Assembly (NCBI RefSeq): GCF_000165395.2
Contig: NW_026261572.1
Location: 682,001 to 746,000 of the forward strand
Source: Babesia bovis T2Bo
Taxonomy: Eukaryota; Apicomplexa; Aconoidasida; Piroplasmida; Babesiidae
Length of the DNA: 64,000 bases
Direction: 5' to 3'
Below, piece by piece: positions 32,446 to 44,908 of this stretch. The notes under the pieces are model-generated. The model had not been told where the DNA came from, made no database searches, and saw only the letters and a list, made by a program, of their open reading frames with translations. Numbering within the stretch: the stretch's first letter is position 1; the number at the start of each line of letters is the position of its first letter. A program made the translations under genes and the position numbers.

Positions 32446-33605
32446 CTTTCCAGGCTTGATGGCTACACGGTATATATAATAAGTAATCTAAAATACTCCC
32501 TTTAAACGACCAATTTCTCTGGTCGCTGTTCATCCGTATTCACGGCATTGGAAACATATTTAAAATGATTTTATTTAGGTGGGGCCACACACCAATGTAG
32601 CTCTTTTTCATCGAATCACAAAAAATATTTTAAAAGAATATTTAAAGCGACATATTAAATATTAAAGGGCAATCAGATTACTTGTTTGAATACATATGTG
32701 TAAAGTGGAATATATTGATTTCCGCGCATGCCTCATAAAGCGCTATACGTAATCGTATATCTTGGAAATAGATCCATTAAATTATTTAATTTATATTACC
32801 TAGCATTAGTGTATTAATGATCTTCTGTTGGATCAGCTGGCAACAAATAGCACGGTTAGTTTATGGCAATTTAATATAACCCATAGTATATATTTCAATA
32901 TATGGGAATATTTTTGCTTCGTACCGACTGGTTTTTAGGTTATATATAATTATATGATTGGTATTTTTGCATATAATATTGTATCATTACATGATCTGTG
33001 TATCAAAATGTTTACTGCATTAATATATAACCTTTCACATAGTACCATTTGATTAAATCAAGTTTCTAATTTCAGTTTGCTTCATCAATGAATAATACAG
33101 TCGATCTTGTTTATGTTATTACGATATACCGTTTGTTCCAACACTGCTTTATTATATGGCTGTGAATTGTGATTATTTATAGATAATGTTTGTTAATAAT
33201 GGCATATCATATTTGTTGAATGTCCCTCATTACTTGATAATAATTTCTAAGTGCATCGTTTTGTGCAATAGACACTACATAGTATCGTTGCCCCTATGAG
33301 TAATTATGAATTTCGGTTTTCCGTTGTCTTGATTTTTTGTACACCTGAGAATGTTCCCAGAATGGTCCACAACCTATTAGCTGATACAATAGCTCTATAT
33401 ATCTAAACCTAACACACAATGGTCACAGCTCATCAAGCACTGTTAGACAGTACATATAATTGCCATGCAAGCCACAATCACCTAAAATATCACATTTTAT
33501 TAAAATTATACATGAAAGAAATAGCTGTACACGCAACGAATACATTATTGACGCCGATAAGTTGATTGTGTCATTATGCACAACGAGCAAAAGGTCATCG
33601 AACGC
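32446..33605. other. AT-rich intergenic region, 1.16 kb
   Basis: The most AT-rich stretch in the window, with many ATATAA/TTTAAAAT runs at 32560-33250 and few open frames. I see no RNA gene, repeat array or exon. It separates the transporter pair from ubiquitin-L40, and holds the promoter of the second transporter at its left end. Confidence 0.5.
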
Positions 33606-34388
<783 letters not shown>

Positions 34389-34625
34389 ATGGATAATCAA
34401 ACGGAGATCGCTAAGTGCGACTCGTCAGTGATCTCACAGACTGTGACAACATCTTTAATTACTTCTAAAGTAGAAATTAACTTAGGTCTTGCGTCTAATC
34501 AAACAGATAGACCTAAATCCATAGTACTCCCTTTGGAAGTCAAATCAGACAGCCCATCAGAACACCTCAAGGCTGTGCAACATGAGGTGAATGCGTGGAT
34601 AACAACTTTTGTTAAAGATAGCTAA
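34389..34625 (+). CDS. Small hypothetical protein, 78 aa
   Basis: A 78-aa frame from ATG 34389 to TAA 34623-34625, only two bases before the TFIIE-alpha start on the same strand. The body is Ser/Thr-rich, and the C-terminus SEHLKAVQHEVNAWITTFVK is an amphipathic helix. That ending faintly recalls the KEOPS subunit Gon7, but the evidence is too thin to name it. The close spacing to TFIIE-alpha implies either a tightly packed transcript or a dicistronic-like arrangement. Its reality as a protein is likely but not certain. Confidence 0.45.
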   Translation: MDNQTEIAKCDSSVISQTVTTSLITSKVEINLGLASNQTDRPKSIVLPLEVKSDSPSEHLKAVQHEVNAWITTFVKDS

Positions 34626-34627
34626 AC

Positions 34628-35999
34628 ATGACGTTAGACGGCGTCCAAAAGGGTGGAATGAGCGCTATTGCCGCCAATACCACTAGAAAGGCATACGATA
34701 AGGAGACCTTCGCCGCTTTAGTAGAGAGTTGTACTAGGCTATTTTGTTGTGATGAGGAAATAGTTATCGTAGACTTGTTATTGGCAGTGGAAAAGGCTAT
34801 TAATGAGCGCGACATAGAAGCTGAAATAGGCATATCGGAACGCAAAGTACATGAGTACCTATCTCGACTGGAACGCCACGGATTAGTGACAAAGGTCACT
34901 ACCGGGCAACAATATGACATCATGGCAAAGCCCGTCCGTCAACCGAAAAGGTGAGTATTGCATAAGGTAGACCTAGTGAATAGCTATCGTTACGGCTGTG
35001 TATCCCTTAGCTCAATATCTTACAGTGCAAGAGACCTTCTACCGCAGCAACAACACCAGAGCACAACACAGTGCCATTGGAGGTTAAGCAAATATTTCAT
35101 CGTTGTTGTGCATTATAAGCTAAACAAGATGGAAGAAATATTGCAACAGCGCAGACGGAGCCTGCACGAGTGCGACAGGTTCATATGTGGAAAGTGTAAT
35201 GCCGTTTATGACAGTCTAGACGTGCAGAAACTAGAGTTGGATGGCTTTGATGCGCACTTTATATGCTACTGTGGGTCGAAGGTGGAACTTGATGTAAGTT
35301 ACTCTTTATATGTCGACACATATATAGGACACCGAAACCAAGGATTCAATGTACTCTTCCCAGCAACAACGGTGTGAAGAGCAGGTTAAAACACTGAAAA
35401 AATGTTTATCGGCTGCTTGGGGGATGGACGTACCGCAGTTCCCAATATATGTTAAGAATAAGAGCAAGGGCGAGGAACAGCCACAGGAAGATTCGGACAA
35501 TTTGACCTCGGCGCCGAGTGTAGTTGAAGCAGCGTCAAGTGTGGTCAGCAATGGCAGTGGAACCAGCGAGACCAGCAGTACTATGACATCGATGCCAGTT
35601 GTTAAGTCACTTATGTCTGACTTCAAGAAGCAGACGAGTGACTCACTTGGAAAGAAGTTAGAAACTGGAAAAATCAAGTTCCACATGCACGGGATGATTA
35701 ATAAAAAGTCTGCAGGTACACATGTTACATCAGCTACCAAATTGGTCACTGAGCATACCAAAGCGCCCGTAGCAACAACCACACCAAAGGAGGTTAAAGT
35801 GCAAGGCAGCACGCCAGAAGTAACAACTCAAGAAGATTCCAAACCTTCACAGGAATCTGGAGATGATATCACGTTCTATATCGGTAAATTGGGGCGATCC
35901 TTCCCACTGGTAGAAGCACAGAATCACCAGCAACACATGAGCAACGAAGAGTTCGAAAACTTCTTAGAACTACAGGACAGATACTTAAATTTTTTGTGA
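34628..35999 (+). CDS. TFA1: Transcription initiation factor TFIIE, alpha subunit
   Basis: Three exons, 34628-34950, 35026-35293 and 35328-35999, 420 aa. An alternative acceptor at 35010 would add five residues in frame. TFIIE-alpha recruits and regulates TFIIH at RNA polymerase II promoters. The N-terminal winged helix is clear (VDLLLAVEKAINERDIEAEI, then SERKVHEYLSRLERHGLVTK). The linker strand WRLSKYFIVVVHYKLNKM precedes the zinc ribbon (residues about 155-190: FICGKCNAVYDSLD, then HFICYCGSKVEL). The second Cys pair is CxC rather than CxxC. The acidic and Ser-rich C-terminal half is typical. The exon 1-2 junction was chosen because it keeps the linker helix seen in the family. Confidence 0.9.
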
Positions 36000-36429
36000 T
36001 ATTGCATATACAACTAAATTGTGTACGTTATAACAGTGGAAGGTAAATGGTTCTCACACACATTTAACAACACACGTCTCAATACTGAAAGAATGTGAAT
36101 CACGTTGTCAACTGGGTACATAGAGTCATATGTTCAGAATCATGGAGCCACTAAACAGCATGTTCCAGGAGCACAATGGTATTCACAAGCACATTAACAC
36201 CTTGCCATGTATGTGGCTTCAGCCAAGAACATTGCGCATGCCACCACAGAGACCCTATTGTACATGGTGAATGAAGGTGTAAGATTCGTAAAAAATATAT
36301 GAATCGCTGCTAAAGTGCAACATATCTTTATTCACGACGATAAGCGCGATAACAATTTTTTAAGTGACGCGTACGTATGTACCGAGTGATTACATGTGCC
36401 AAAAAGGGTCTAACTGGTACGCAACCTAG
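36000..36429. other. Intergenic region upstream of CDPK gene
   Basis: 430 bases with no supported gene; probably the TFIIE-alpha 3' UTR and the CDPK promoter and leader. An AT-rich run lies at 36285-36360. Confidence 0.4.
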
Positions 36430-37983
36430 ATGTGTTTTCGCATATCATGTAATAAACGGGACGGCAGTATGTCGGACAAGGTGAGACTTCGTGGCGCAGC
36501 AAATGAAGGCTCGGCAAAGGCAGAACTGCAACCCGGTAGTAGCAAGGACAGAAGTGGATCTTTGCGAGCCCATCCGGGCATGTTTGTCACCTGCGCGACC
36601 GGGACGTTCCGTGAAAATTATAAAGCCGTGAAACTTCTGGGTAAAGGATCGTTCGGTGAAGTATTGTTGTGTCTCAATCGTGCCACAGGACAGCAATACG
36701 CAGTTAAAGTCATTATCAAGAGCTCTGTCAAACGTAAAGGCGACCATGAATCACTGTTACGTGAAGTTAATGTCCTCAAGGCATTGGATCACCCCAATAT
36801 TATGAAAATTTTTGAATTCTTTGAGGATGAAAAGTACTACTACTTTGTAACGGAGCTCTACTCTGGAGGAGAGTTGTTTGACGAAATTGTCAGCCGCAAA
36901 TGCTTCTCCGAGCACGACGCAGCCAAAATCATCAAGCAAGTACTCAGCGGCATTAACTACATGCACAACAGGAATATTGTACACAGAGACTTGAAACCCG
37001 AGAACCTGCTACTAGAGTCGAAGGCGCCCAATGCCAACATTAGGATCATTGATTTCGGTCTATCGACTCATTGTGATGTTAATTCCAAGATGAAGGATAA
37101 AATTGGTACCGCTTATTACATTGCCCCTGATGTACTAAAGGGAGTGTATGACTCCAAGTGTGACATCTGGTCCGCTGGTGTCATCCTCTATATCCTACTT
37201 TGTGGTTTCCCGCCTTTCAATGGAGCCAACGAATCAGAGATCATCAAAAAGGTTCAAGCTGGTAAATACTCATTCGATATGCCACAGTGGAGAAAGGTTT
37301 CTGAAAGTGCTAAGGACCTTATTGCACGTATGCTTACATACAACCCAGCTAAGAGAATTACGGCTTCTGAGGCATTGGAACACCACTGGCTCACTTACAT
37401 GACCAAGGATAATACCGTCGATCTGCCAAGCTTGGAGTTGTCAATCAACAACATGAAGAGCTTCTACTACACTCAAAAGCTGTCTCAAGCTGCTCTTTTG
37501 TACATTGGATCCAAACTGGTCACTAAGGAGGAAAGTAACTACCTTACCACAATATTCAGCAAGATGGACAAAAACGGTGATGGTCAACTAGACAGGAGTG
37601 AACTCATCGATGGATTTTCTGAGTATCTCAGGCTAAAGGGCACTGCTGCAGATAATGCAGAACGTATGAGCGTGGAAGAACAGGTGGATCAGATTCTTCA
37701 AGACATTGATTTCGACAAGAACGGTTACATTGATTACAGCGAGTTCCTCACGGTGGCCATGGACCGTCGTAACTTGATGCAGAAGGATCGTCTAGAGAAG
37801 GCGTTTAAACTTTTCGATGCAGATGGATCAGGAACCATTTCTTCTGAAGAGTTGGGCAAAATGTTTGGTGTTGCTGATGTTAGTGCAGATGACTGGCAAC
37901 GCGTGCTTCATGAGGTTGATTCCAACAATGATGGGCTAATTGACTTTGAAGAATTCACTGCAATGCTTACCAAATTGGTGTAA
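36430..37983 (+). CDS. CDPK4: Calcium-dependent protein kinase, CDPK4/TgCDPK1 type
   Basis: An intronless 517-aa kinase. Kinase domain about 70-325: glycine loop GKGSFGEV, catalytic lysine in [17 protein letters not shown] in IIDFGLS, and [12 protein letters not shown] junction helix follows, then four EF hands ([48 protein letters not shown]). The closest family is PfCDPK4/TgCDPK1, which control gametogenesis, invasion and egress. The gatekeeper position in [12 protein letters not shown] is Thr, a small residue as in other members. Neither possible start (ATG 36430 or in-frame ATG 36469) gives an N-terminal MG, so no myristoylation signal is visible. The start is uncertain. Confidence 0.93.
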   Translation: MCFRISCNKRDGSMSDKVRLRGAANEGSAKAELQPGSSKDRSGSLRAHPGMFVTCATGTFRENYKAVKLLGKGSFGEVLLCLNRATGQQYAVKVIIKSSVKRKGDHESLLREVNVLKALDHPNIMKIFEFFEDEKYYYFVTELYSGGELFDEIVSRKCFSEHDAAKIIKQVLSGINYMHNRNIVHRDLKPENLLLESKAPNANIRIIDFGLSTHCDVNSKMKDKIGTAYYIAPDVLKGVYDSKCDIWSAGVILYILLCGFPPFNGANESEIIKKVQAGKYSFDMPQWRKVSESAKDLIARMLTYNPAKRITASEALEHHWLTYMTKDNTVDLPSLELSINNMKSFYYTQKLSQAALLYIGSKLVTKEESNYLTTIFSKMDKNGDGQLDRSELIDGFSEYLRLKGTAADNAERMSVEEQVDQILQDIDFDKNGYIDYSEFLTVAMDRRNLMQKDRLEKAFKLFDADGSGTISSEELGKMFGVADVSADDWQRVLHEVDSNNDGLIDFEEFTAMLTKLV

Positions 37984-38054
37984 ACTAGGTGTCTAAATGC
38001 ATACACGTAATCTATATATTATTCACGCACACTCCTTTTTTCTTCAGAGCAGCA

Positions 38055-39207
38055 ATGGCACATATACCTAGAATTAGACACAGAACTCCCTATGTTGCAG
38101 TAGATGTTGACGCCACCTTTATGACTCCTGTGCCAGAGATTTCACGTAGTAATGCTTATTCATTCATTGAATGCTGTGAATCTGGCCAGGTTGCATTTTT
38201 TTGCACAGGTAAGCGTTAGAGCAAACTGTTATATATTCTGTTCAAAGTATCTGCCACTTTTACAATAATTGGATCTATATGAAAATGGTATTGCATATAT
38301 TCACAATTGCATAGTATTGTTGCACAAGTAATACGTGTCTGTCTGACAAATATTCATGGAGTACATCCTCAGTGATATCCATAGTAAATATCTTACCATT
38401 GTTCTGATTATAGATGTGTCATACAGTTCGTGACCTGTTTATTAGCCTATGTCATTAAATGAGTAAAAGTGCCCATTTGTTTTGTTGACCCAGGTTGGAC
38501 TGAGAACCAGGACTTTTTACACGTAATATTGATGTTCAGGTAGGGGCAGAGAAGAATCTTTGCGTATATTATATGACTTATATGATGGGTTTCCTGCGTA
38601 TCAAGGATATCCCGGAGTATACCACAGTGGTGCAATCGTAATTGACAAAAATGGAAAAATCATTCATGCCACATATTTCAGCCCTCATGCCACCGAACAC
38701 ATAGTAGATGCCATCAGATATATGTGCCATGAGACCATGACCATATTCTGCTCTTTTGATAGATGGTTGGTACTGTCCGAACATACGAAAATATTGGATT
38801 GCGAACTGAAAAATTCTAATAACCATATGCCACTATATAGTTGCACCAGAGATGAAATAATAGGCACTGAGATATCGCAAATTCTAGTTTACCGTTATAA
38901 AGATATATCCATGCCATTTGTTGTATACGATAACGTATACTTCAGGATTCGACGGGACAGACGGCCATTTGTACAATTAACGCCGTTGGGCGTATCGCCT
39001 TCGCAGGGTATATGGAATCTATTGAAACACTATGGTATTGGCACAAAGATGTTTTCTTATGTTGGACACCATTGTGATATAGAAGATCTTCCAGTTATGG
39101 AGGGCGATAACCAGAATAATAATATCGTCGAGCAACAGTCGGAAAGTAAGAATGTAGTGAGGGTTGTGAACAATGAGAACTGCATACGGCACACGAAAAC
39201 TGCGTAG
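38055..39207 (+). CDS. HAD-1: Cof-type HAD family member, catalytic motifs degenerate
   Basis: Two exons, 38055-38208 and 38540-39207, 273 aa. The protein follows the Cof/HAD (IIB cap) layout shared with four paralogs here: AVDVDATF (motif I), FCTG|GRG (intron inside Gly), AYQGYPGVYHSGAIV, and a C-terminal motif region. The motif I aspartates are kept, but the motif III lysine is Pro (GVSPSQGI) and the motif IV GDxxND site reads GHHCDIED. It is therefore probably not a working phosphatase. The 331-nt intron is about ten times longer than in the paralogs. Unlike the others, it has a charged, Asn-rich tail (EGDNQNNNIVEQQ). No signal peptide is seen. Confidence 0.75.
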
Positions 39208-40453
39208 AGAAGTGTAATGTATATACTTGTGCAGTGCTGTTGGCAAGGCATGCTCTATTCTAGTAATTTAAAATGTATATTCAGGACCTACCAAACTGAT
39301 CGCTTTGCTAACATCTGATATACACGGTACATGATGTGGTGTCGCTGAGAATATCTAAAGATTCATGGGTTTATTCCTTTAATAATCATCATACACTACA
39401 AATTGGAGGGCATGATTTCTATAACAAATTACTGCCCTACGGACGATAGAGTACATTTTATAGCTGTTGTAACGTGACATTTGTGTTATCTATACATGTT
39501 TAGTGAATCTGTCATTTATTTTACATACTAGTCAAGCACAATTTCACGGGGAGAAAATAAGTGCTCTGTATACTTCACCGGTTCCGCTCTGGATTAAAAT
39601 ATAGTATAGTCATTGGATGTTACTAGTTGCTTTAGGAAATTTCGTGTCCCAATATGGACGTAACATCAACGTAATGACGTGACTAAAATGGACAATGGGA
39701 TGCAATTCCATTACGAAGACACTGGTGATCATAGATTTACCGTGAATGGGCAGCGCTGGATTACTATTTTAGATTCAACAGAAACCACAACTAAATGTTA
39801 ACCACCAATTATCATCCCAATTACTAAGTGAGACCCTATACAACGAAGATGGTAAGTTGCTTACTAACATCTGTGTGATAATGCCAGAACACATCACACA
39901 CACGCAAAACGCAGTGCGTCCCATTGAGATTATGGACTAACATATGTCGCATTCATTCATCTAAGCCACAACTAACCTCTAACATTAATAAACGCAGCCA
40001 TATAGATATAATAATCAACCCCAATCAGAAATCAACACATATTACACACATACCTTCACAAGATGTGTAATGGATATGAAGAACAAATCTAGTATCACCC
40101 TTTATGTATGAGACATGGAAGGTAGTCACATGGAAAATCTCTAATTCCATCAAGAGTGAGTCCATACAGACCTCCAGAAGCTCCTCTGACGGTTATAGCA
40201 TAAATATACTGGCGAAAGTCTGTAAAATTCTGTAAAAGACAGAATACCCCATAGTTAGCCCCGAATGCATGTTTTTCTTCGTTTTATGACGTATGAGCTC
40301 CTTTGCGGCTTTTGAGGCCAAATATCTACTTCTCTTACTATATTATGTTTAACTTTATCGGATTTTGATGTATCATATTGACCAATAACCTGGAAGGTTG
40401 GTTTTGTCTTCCCTACCATCACAACGATAATAATCTTCTTTATCGGAACCAAA
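39208..40453. other. Intergenic region, 1.25 kb, within HAD cluster
   Basis: No gene is supported. Only short random frames occur on both strands. The composition is AT-rich and no RNA gene was recognised. Confidence 0.5.
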
Positions 40454-41356
40454 ATGATGTTTTTCATAATTTTGGGCGCATACATATGCAACCATTTGGT
40501 TCTTGGTTGCGATGTGAACGATAAATCGAACCCCAAGTTGCCCAAGCACTTCGCTGTTGACATTGATGGCACTTACAGGGTATTGAACGATGACGTCATG
40601 AATAAGAACGCAACAGCTTTTGGTAAAGCCATTGAAAAAGGAATCAACGTCTTCTTTGCTACTGGGAGAACTTTCCAAGAAACACAAAGGCTATTCAATA
40701 AATCTGACTTCCAAAAAATGCATTACAATTCTCTGCCAGGAGTATATGCTGATGGAGCAGTAGTTTACGATGAAGATGGAAATTTACTCAGCTTAAAAAC
40801 CTTGAGCCACGACGTAGTGGATGATGTGTTAACCATAGTCATGAAAAACTGTGAAAAATATAAGCCTATTGTGTTCACGAATGATGATATTTATCTGCTT
40901 TGTGATATCGGACCTGAATTGAGTGAGAAGTTCCATAAATATGTTGAAAATGCTAAAAGTTCATATATAACACAAGAATCATTAAGAAATAAAGATGTAT
41001 TGTTTTTGGTTAGCAGATTTGCGGACGAAATCTTACGCAACCTAAGTGATGATACCATTAATAGTTTTATCCACTCTCCTTTTGCTTACGGTTTCTATAA
41101 ATTTTCACCACTAAACGTTAACAAGGCTGAAGGTATTAAATGCTTAATGAAGCGTTACAACACGACAATTGAAAACTGTGGGTGCATGGGTGACAACCTC
41201 AATGATCTTGAAATGCTATCCGAATGCCCATATTCCTTTGCCCCTAATAATGCTAAAGATCAAACGAAACAAAAGGCCAAATATGTTATGAAAGAAGACT
41301 ATTCTGAGGGAGCTTTTGCTAAGGTAATGGAAAAGCTCTATGGCATTATCGTATAA
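40454..41356 (+). CDS. HAD-2: secreted Cof-type HAD hydrolase, intronless
   Basis: A single exon of 300 aa. The N-terminus MMFFIILGAYICNHLVLGC is a signal peptide. All HAD motifs are intact: AVDIDGTY (I), FATGRT (II), NVNKAEGI with its Lys (III) and GDNLNDLEML (IV). It keeps the family cap with YADGAVVYDEDG. Cof-type HADs are Mg-dependent sugar-phosphate or nucleotide phosphatases (family knowledge). It lacks the intron that interrupts ATG|GR in its four paralogs. Codon use is more AT-rich than the neighbouring housekeeping genes. Export into the secretory pathway is inferred from the leader. Confidence 0.88.
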   Translation: MMFFIILGAYICNHLVLGCDVNDKSNPKLPKHFAVDIDGTYRVLNDDVMNKNATAFGKAIEKGINVFFATGRTFQETQRLFNKSDFQKMHYNSLPGVYADGAVVYDEDGNLLSLKTLSHDVVDDVLTIVMKNCEKYKPIVFTNDDIYLLCDIGPELSEKFHKYVENAKSSYITQESLRNKDVLFLVSRFADEILRNLSDDTINSFIHSPFAYGFYKFSPLNVNKAEGIKCLMKRYNTTIENCGCMGDNLNDLEMLSECPYSFAPNNAKDQTKQKAKYVMKEDYSEGAFAKVMEKLYGIIV

Positions 41357-42265
41357 GACTAAACAACTATTTTATAGGCATGTGAAGAATATTTTCCAGC
41401 GTTATATAAATGGATATTTATGACATGTTAAAGGATTCATTCGCAAAGATCTGGTAACCTTGTAACATCTTCTTCCCTCTACATTTTGAGATTGATATAG
41501 TATATTACTCAATACAAGGGAGACATCCAAGAAAACGTTGCGCTATATAACAACATGTCTGTTATCTAAACATGTACTCTCCGCCAAATGAACGGTCAGT
41601 ACACACAAAAGTAACGCAGTTTTTAGAGTGGGTAAATCAAACCTGTATACAAGCAGACTTACAGTTCAAGGAAAGTATGAAATGAAGTTTGCTCATTTAC
41701 GCATCTCAGATTCTATGTGTATTTGCTTTATTGGCAATGTTGAGTACGGACAATTGCGAATCTGACCTGATCATTAGAGAATGTGTATAAAAATGGCATT
41801 CGCAAAATGCGTAAGTGGCATGCTTGCCCGCATCGCACAGTGAGTCAACACATGGATATATGGTTCAAAGACACATTTGTCTTTTGAGCAGCCGCAGCAT
41901 CACATGCAACATAAAAACCTAAATTTAAGCGGATGTATTGGTTATATTTATAGTAAGCAACTTGTGATTGTGTTATTATAAAAATAAGGGAGGTAATGAT
42001 GCCACTTTTGTAGCTTGTTATGGGGACGGAGGTAGCATTGTTTATTATTGGCCATTTAAATAATATTTAAATGATTTCACAATTGTATACTTGGTTACAT
42101 AGTGATTCAGCCGGTACATAAGGGATGTTATACATTTTATTTGGGGCTTGTAGACCATTGTATATAAGTTAGCCTCTTTACATTACACCAAGAATTCAAC
42201 AGTAGAGCATCGTTTTCTGCTTTCACTATCATATTTTCATTTTTATTTTAATTACTTTTTTCAAA
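41357..42265. other. Intergenic region, 0.9 kb
   Basis: AT-rich, no supported gene. The right end has T-rich tracts just before the HAD-3 start, fitting a leader. Confidence 0.5.
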
Positions 42266-43157
42266 ATGAGATCTGCATCTACTTTTGTGGGACCCATAAC
42301 CCCTCCTAAGTACTTCGCCATTGATATCGACGGCACATTCTTCACTACGAACCCAAAAGCTTTTGAAAAGAATCGCCGAGCGTTCCGTAAGATGGTTGAG
42401 GAAGGTTATGTGCCGTTTTTAGCAACAGGTATGTTGATGTGTATGTGGTTTCACATGTTATTCAGGCCGCTCATATGAGACTGCTGTGATTGCGTTAAAA
42501 GATATAATGGCTGACGGTCTATATTCCGGCTACCCTGGAGTGTACCACAATGGTGCTTTGGTATATGACAAAGATAAAACGCCGATCTTCCGCAAAGCTT
42601 TTGACAAATCTTTCATACGTGATGTTTGTGACGCTGCTATAAAGAAGGGTATCGAGACCAGTCTAGTATTCCTTTCAGAAACTAAGATTTATTCTTTGGT
42701 TCCAGGATCCGAGTGCGCTGACCGTCTTGCTAGTATATGGGATTGGGATTCTGATCTCGTGGTTCGTACAGCGGATGAAATCGTTGAGCAGGATATTCTC
42801 CAAATTATGTTGTCTCGATACAACGAATTATTTGAGCTCATCAAGGGCAGGGAAGGTATTGATTACATCACGAGGATCGGTGATCGTGGTATGGGCGATC
42901 TCAACCCCCCTGGAATTAACAAGTCAACTGGATTGAAGGCATTGATGGAGAAATACAATGCCGCACCTGAGGACTTTTGTTTTATCGGGGATGGAACAAA
43001 TGACATTGAAGCGATGGAGTTTGTACCATTATCTTTTGCAGTTGGTAACGCACAAGAATGTGTGAAATCGCACGCTAGATTCGTGATGGATGAGACAAAC
43101 GATGACGGTGCTTTTTCCAAATTGGTACAACTTGTATACGGTATACAGGTCGACTAA
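42266..43157 (+). CDS. HAD-3: Cof-type HAD hydrolase
   Basis: Two exons, 42266-42428 and 42466-43157 (37-nt intron, phase 1 inside the Gly of ATG|GRS), 284 aa. All motifs are intact: AIDIDGTF, LATGRS, GINKSTGLKALMEKY with its Lys, and GDGTNDIEAM. The cap contains SGYPGVYHNGALVYDKD. No signal peptide is visible, so it is probably cytosolic, a metabolite phosphatase of unknown substrate. Its closest visible relatives are HAD-4 and HAD-5. Confidence 0.9.
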
Positions 43158-43876
43158 GCGCCTCATCTGACCATACATCGTTAGATTTAACTGCTATTTC
43201 CTTGTATTTAAACGTTTTGATTCTTTGTTTCTGTGCCAGATATTCACTGGAATTTTATTATACTGGATCGAAATAAAGATCTTCTACGGAGAAAACATCA
43301 CTTAACACACTAGTCAACATGACAATAATTTTGATTAATTCTTCTGTTTTACAGAGTATTGCTACATTGCTATCCCCTGTTTATGTTAGTATAATAGACA
43401 GGCGCGGTATAGCTAAGTTGTAGCTACAACGCAGGGCATCCGTTGTTATAGATCACTTCTATTTTTGCTTTAATTCAATCATTTATTCTCTTATACACTA
43501 AGTAAGTGACTTTATGATTCAAATACGGTTGTAATGGGTTTATTTTGTATCATGGTACATAGTGGATCTCGCACGATGTTGGTTGGCAGCGCAATTAAGT
43601 TGTAAAAAACCTTTTTCGTCACACGGCAGTCTTTTACGTCTCAAAGGAGATATTTTTTGCAAAATGACCAATTTATCTTTGAGAATTTTCCCTGGTATGG
43701 GGCTTCAGGGTTGCCGTGCTTTAGGCCAACGACATCGTCGCGCGATCAAGAACGCATAAACCCATAGACAAATAGGTGTTCTTCAGAAGCTAGCTTCTGG
43801 CTTTCTGGCCAGTGTATATAGCTGCTTTGAACAGTTCTCGCTTGGCTCCGCTCCAGTGAGTACTGTTTTATCCAAT
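43158..43876. other. Intergenic region, 0.7 kb, with perfect palindromes
   Basis: No convincing gene. It contains the perfect palindromes GTTGTAGCTACAAC (about 43415) and CAGAAGCTAGCTTCTG (about 43785), the latter followed by CTGGCCAG. A 65-codon frame at 43562-43759 ends in a basic GQRHRRAIKNA stretch but has no other support. Confidence 0.5.
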
Positions 43877-44835
43877 ATGGTCACTCTTTCGCAGTTTTAC
43901 TCATACATATTCATCATGTCTGTGGCGGCAAGCAAAATCTGTCTGTCTACAGATATATTTGGTCCTGTGAAAAGTGATTTCTATCGACCAAAATATTTTG
44001 CTGTTGACATTGATGGAACTTTTCTCACACATAATGATGATGCTCAAGAGAAGAATCGTCAAGCCTTCTCTCGTGTTGTAGCTGCAGAGTACAATATTTT
44101 CTTCTGTACAGGTATGACTGCATTTTAACTAGATCACATAATGTTTTAGGGCGTCCGTTGTCTTGCTCAATCGGAGTTTTGGGTGACAATTACATAAAAA
44201 GCACGGGATACAGTGGTTATCCTGGAATATATCACAATGGAGCCGTTGTTTATGGCCATGCTGGTGAGGTACTACGCATGGTAAAGTTCAGTAGGGACTT
44301 TATGACTGCATTTTGCCAATACATAGAGAACAATGGGTTGCAGCGTTATGTTCTTTTTGCGGACATGTACAACTTCTACATGTTAGACAATGACTGTAGT
44401 CAGCTGCGCCATGCAATGGACGAAATAAACTACCGCGGTGATCCGTTGGTTGTTTCTGTCGACGATATTTTGACCAAGAACATTACCTTGATTACGGTCC
44501 GCGGCGCTGAAATCATTACAAAGCAAACACACTTCGTTCGGGACGTCGATTACGTAATGAAAGCAGGTTCCATTGGCTGCTTTGACATAACGGCCGGTAG
44601 GTGTACCAAGGCCGAAGGTCTTAAAGTGTTGCTTGAAAAATATGGGCTCGGTCCTAAGGACTGCGGATTTATCGGTAACGGTACAAATGATATCGAAGCT
44701 ATGGATCTTTGCGAGTTATCATTTGCTGTGCGCAACTCAGAACCCACTGTTGCTGACCATGCAAAGTACCATCTAAACGAGACCAATGACGAAGCAGCAT
44801 TTGCAAAGGCCATTGATATTGTCTATGGTTTGTAA
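43877..44835 (+). CDS. HAD-4: Cof-type HAD paralog with motif IV Asp-to-Asn change
   Basis: Two exons, 43877-44111 and 44150-44835 (38-nt intron at the same Gly codon), 306 aa. The N-terminus MVTLSQFYSYIFIMSVAASK looks like a signal peptide or anchor. Motif I AVDIDGTF and motif III RCTKAEGLKVLLEKY are intact. Motif IV reads FIGNGTNDIEAM: the first Asp, which helps hold Mg, is Asn (codon AAC 44677-44679). Activity may be reduced. The cap keeps SGYPGIYHNGAVVYGH. ATG 43877 was chosen because the longer frame begins with GTG. Confidence 0.87.
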
Positions 44836-44908
44836 TCAACATATAGTGGTAATATCCACAGTTAGATGCACTAATATTTGTAAACAGTGTGCTTTAAATA
44901 TTGAATAG

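Noticed and set aside
34540..34625. Gon7 (KEOPS) identity for the 78-aa protein
   Set aside because: Only a short amphipathic helix matches by eye; Gon7 is poorly conserved, so no name was given.
43562..43759. 65-codon frame ending in GLQGCRALGQRHRRAIKNA, recalling the histone H4 N-terminus
   Set aside because: Only scattered residues agree with H4 (G-L, RHR), the spacing is wrong, and nothing H4-like follows. It has no splice continuation. Treated as chance.
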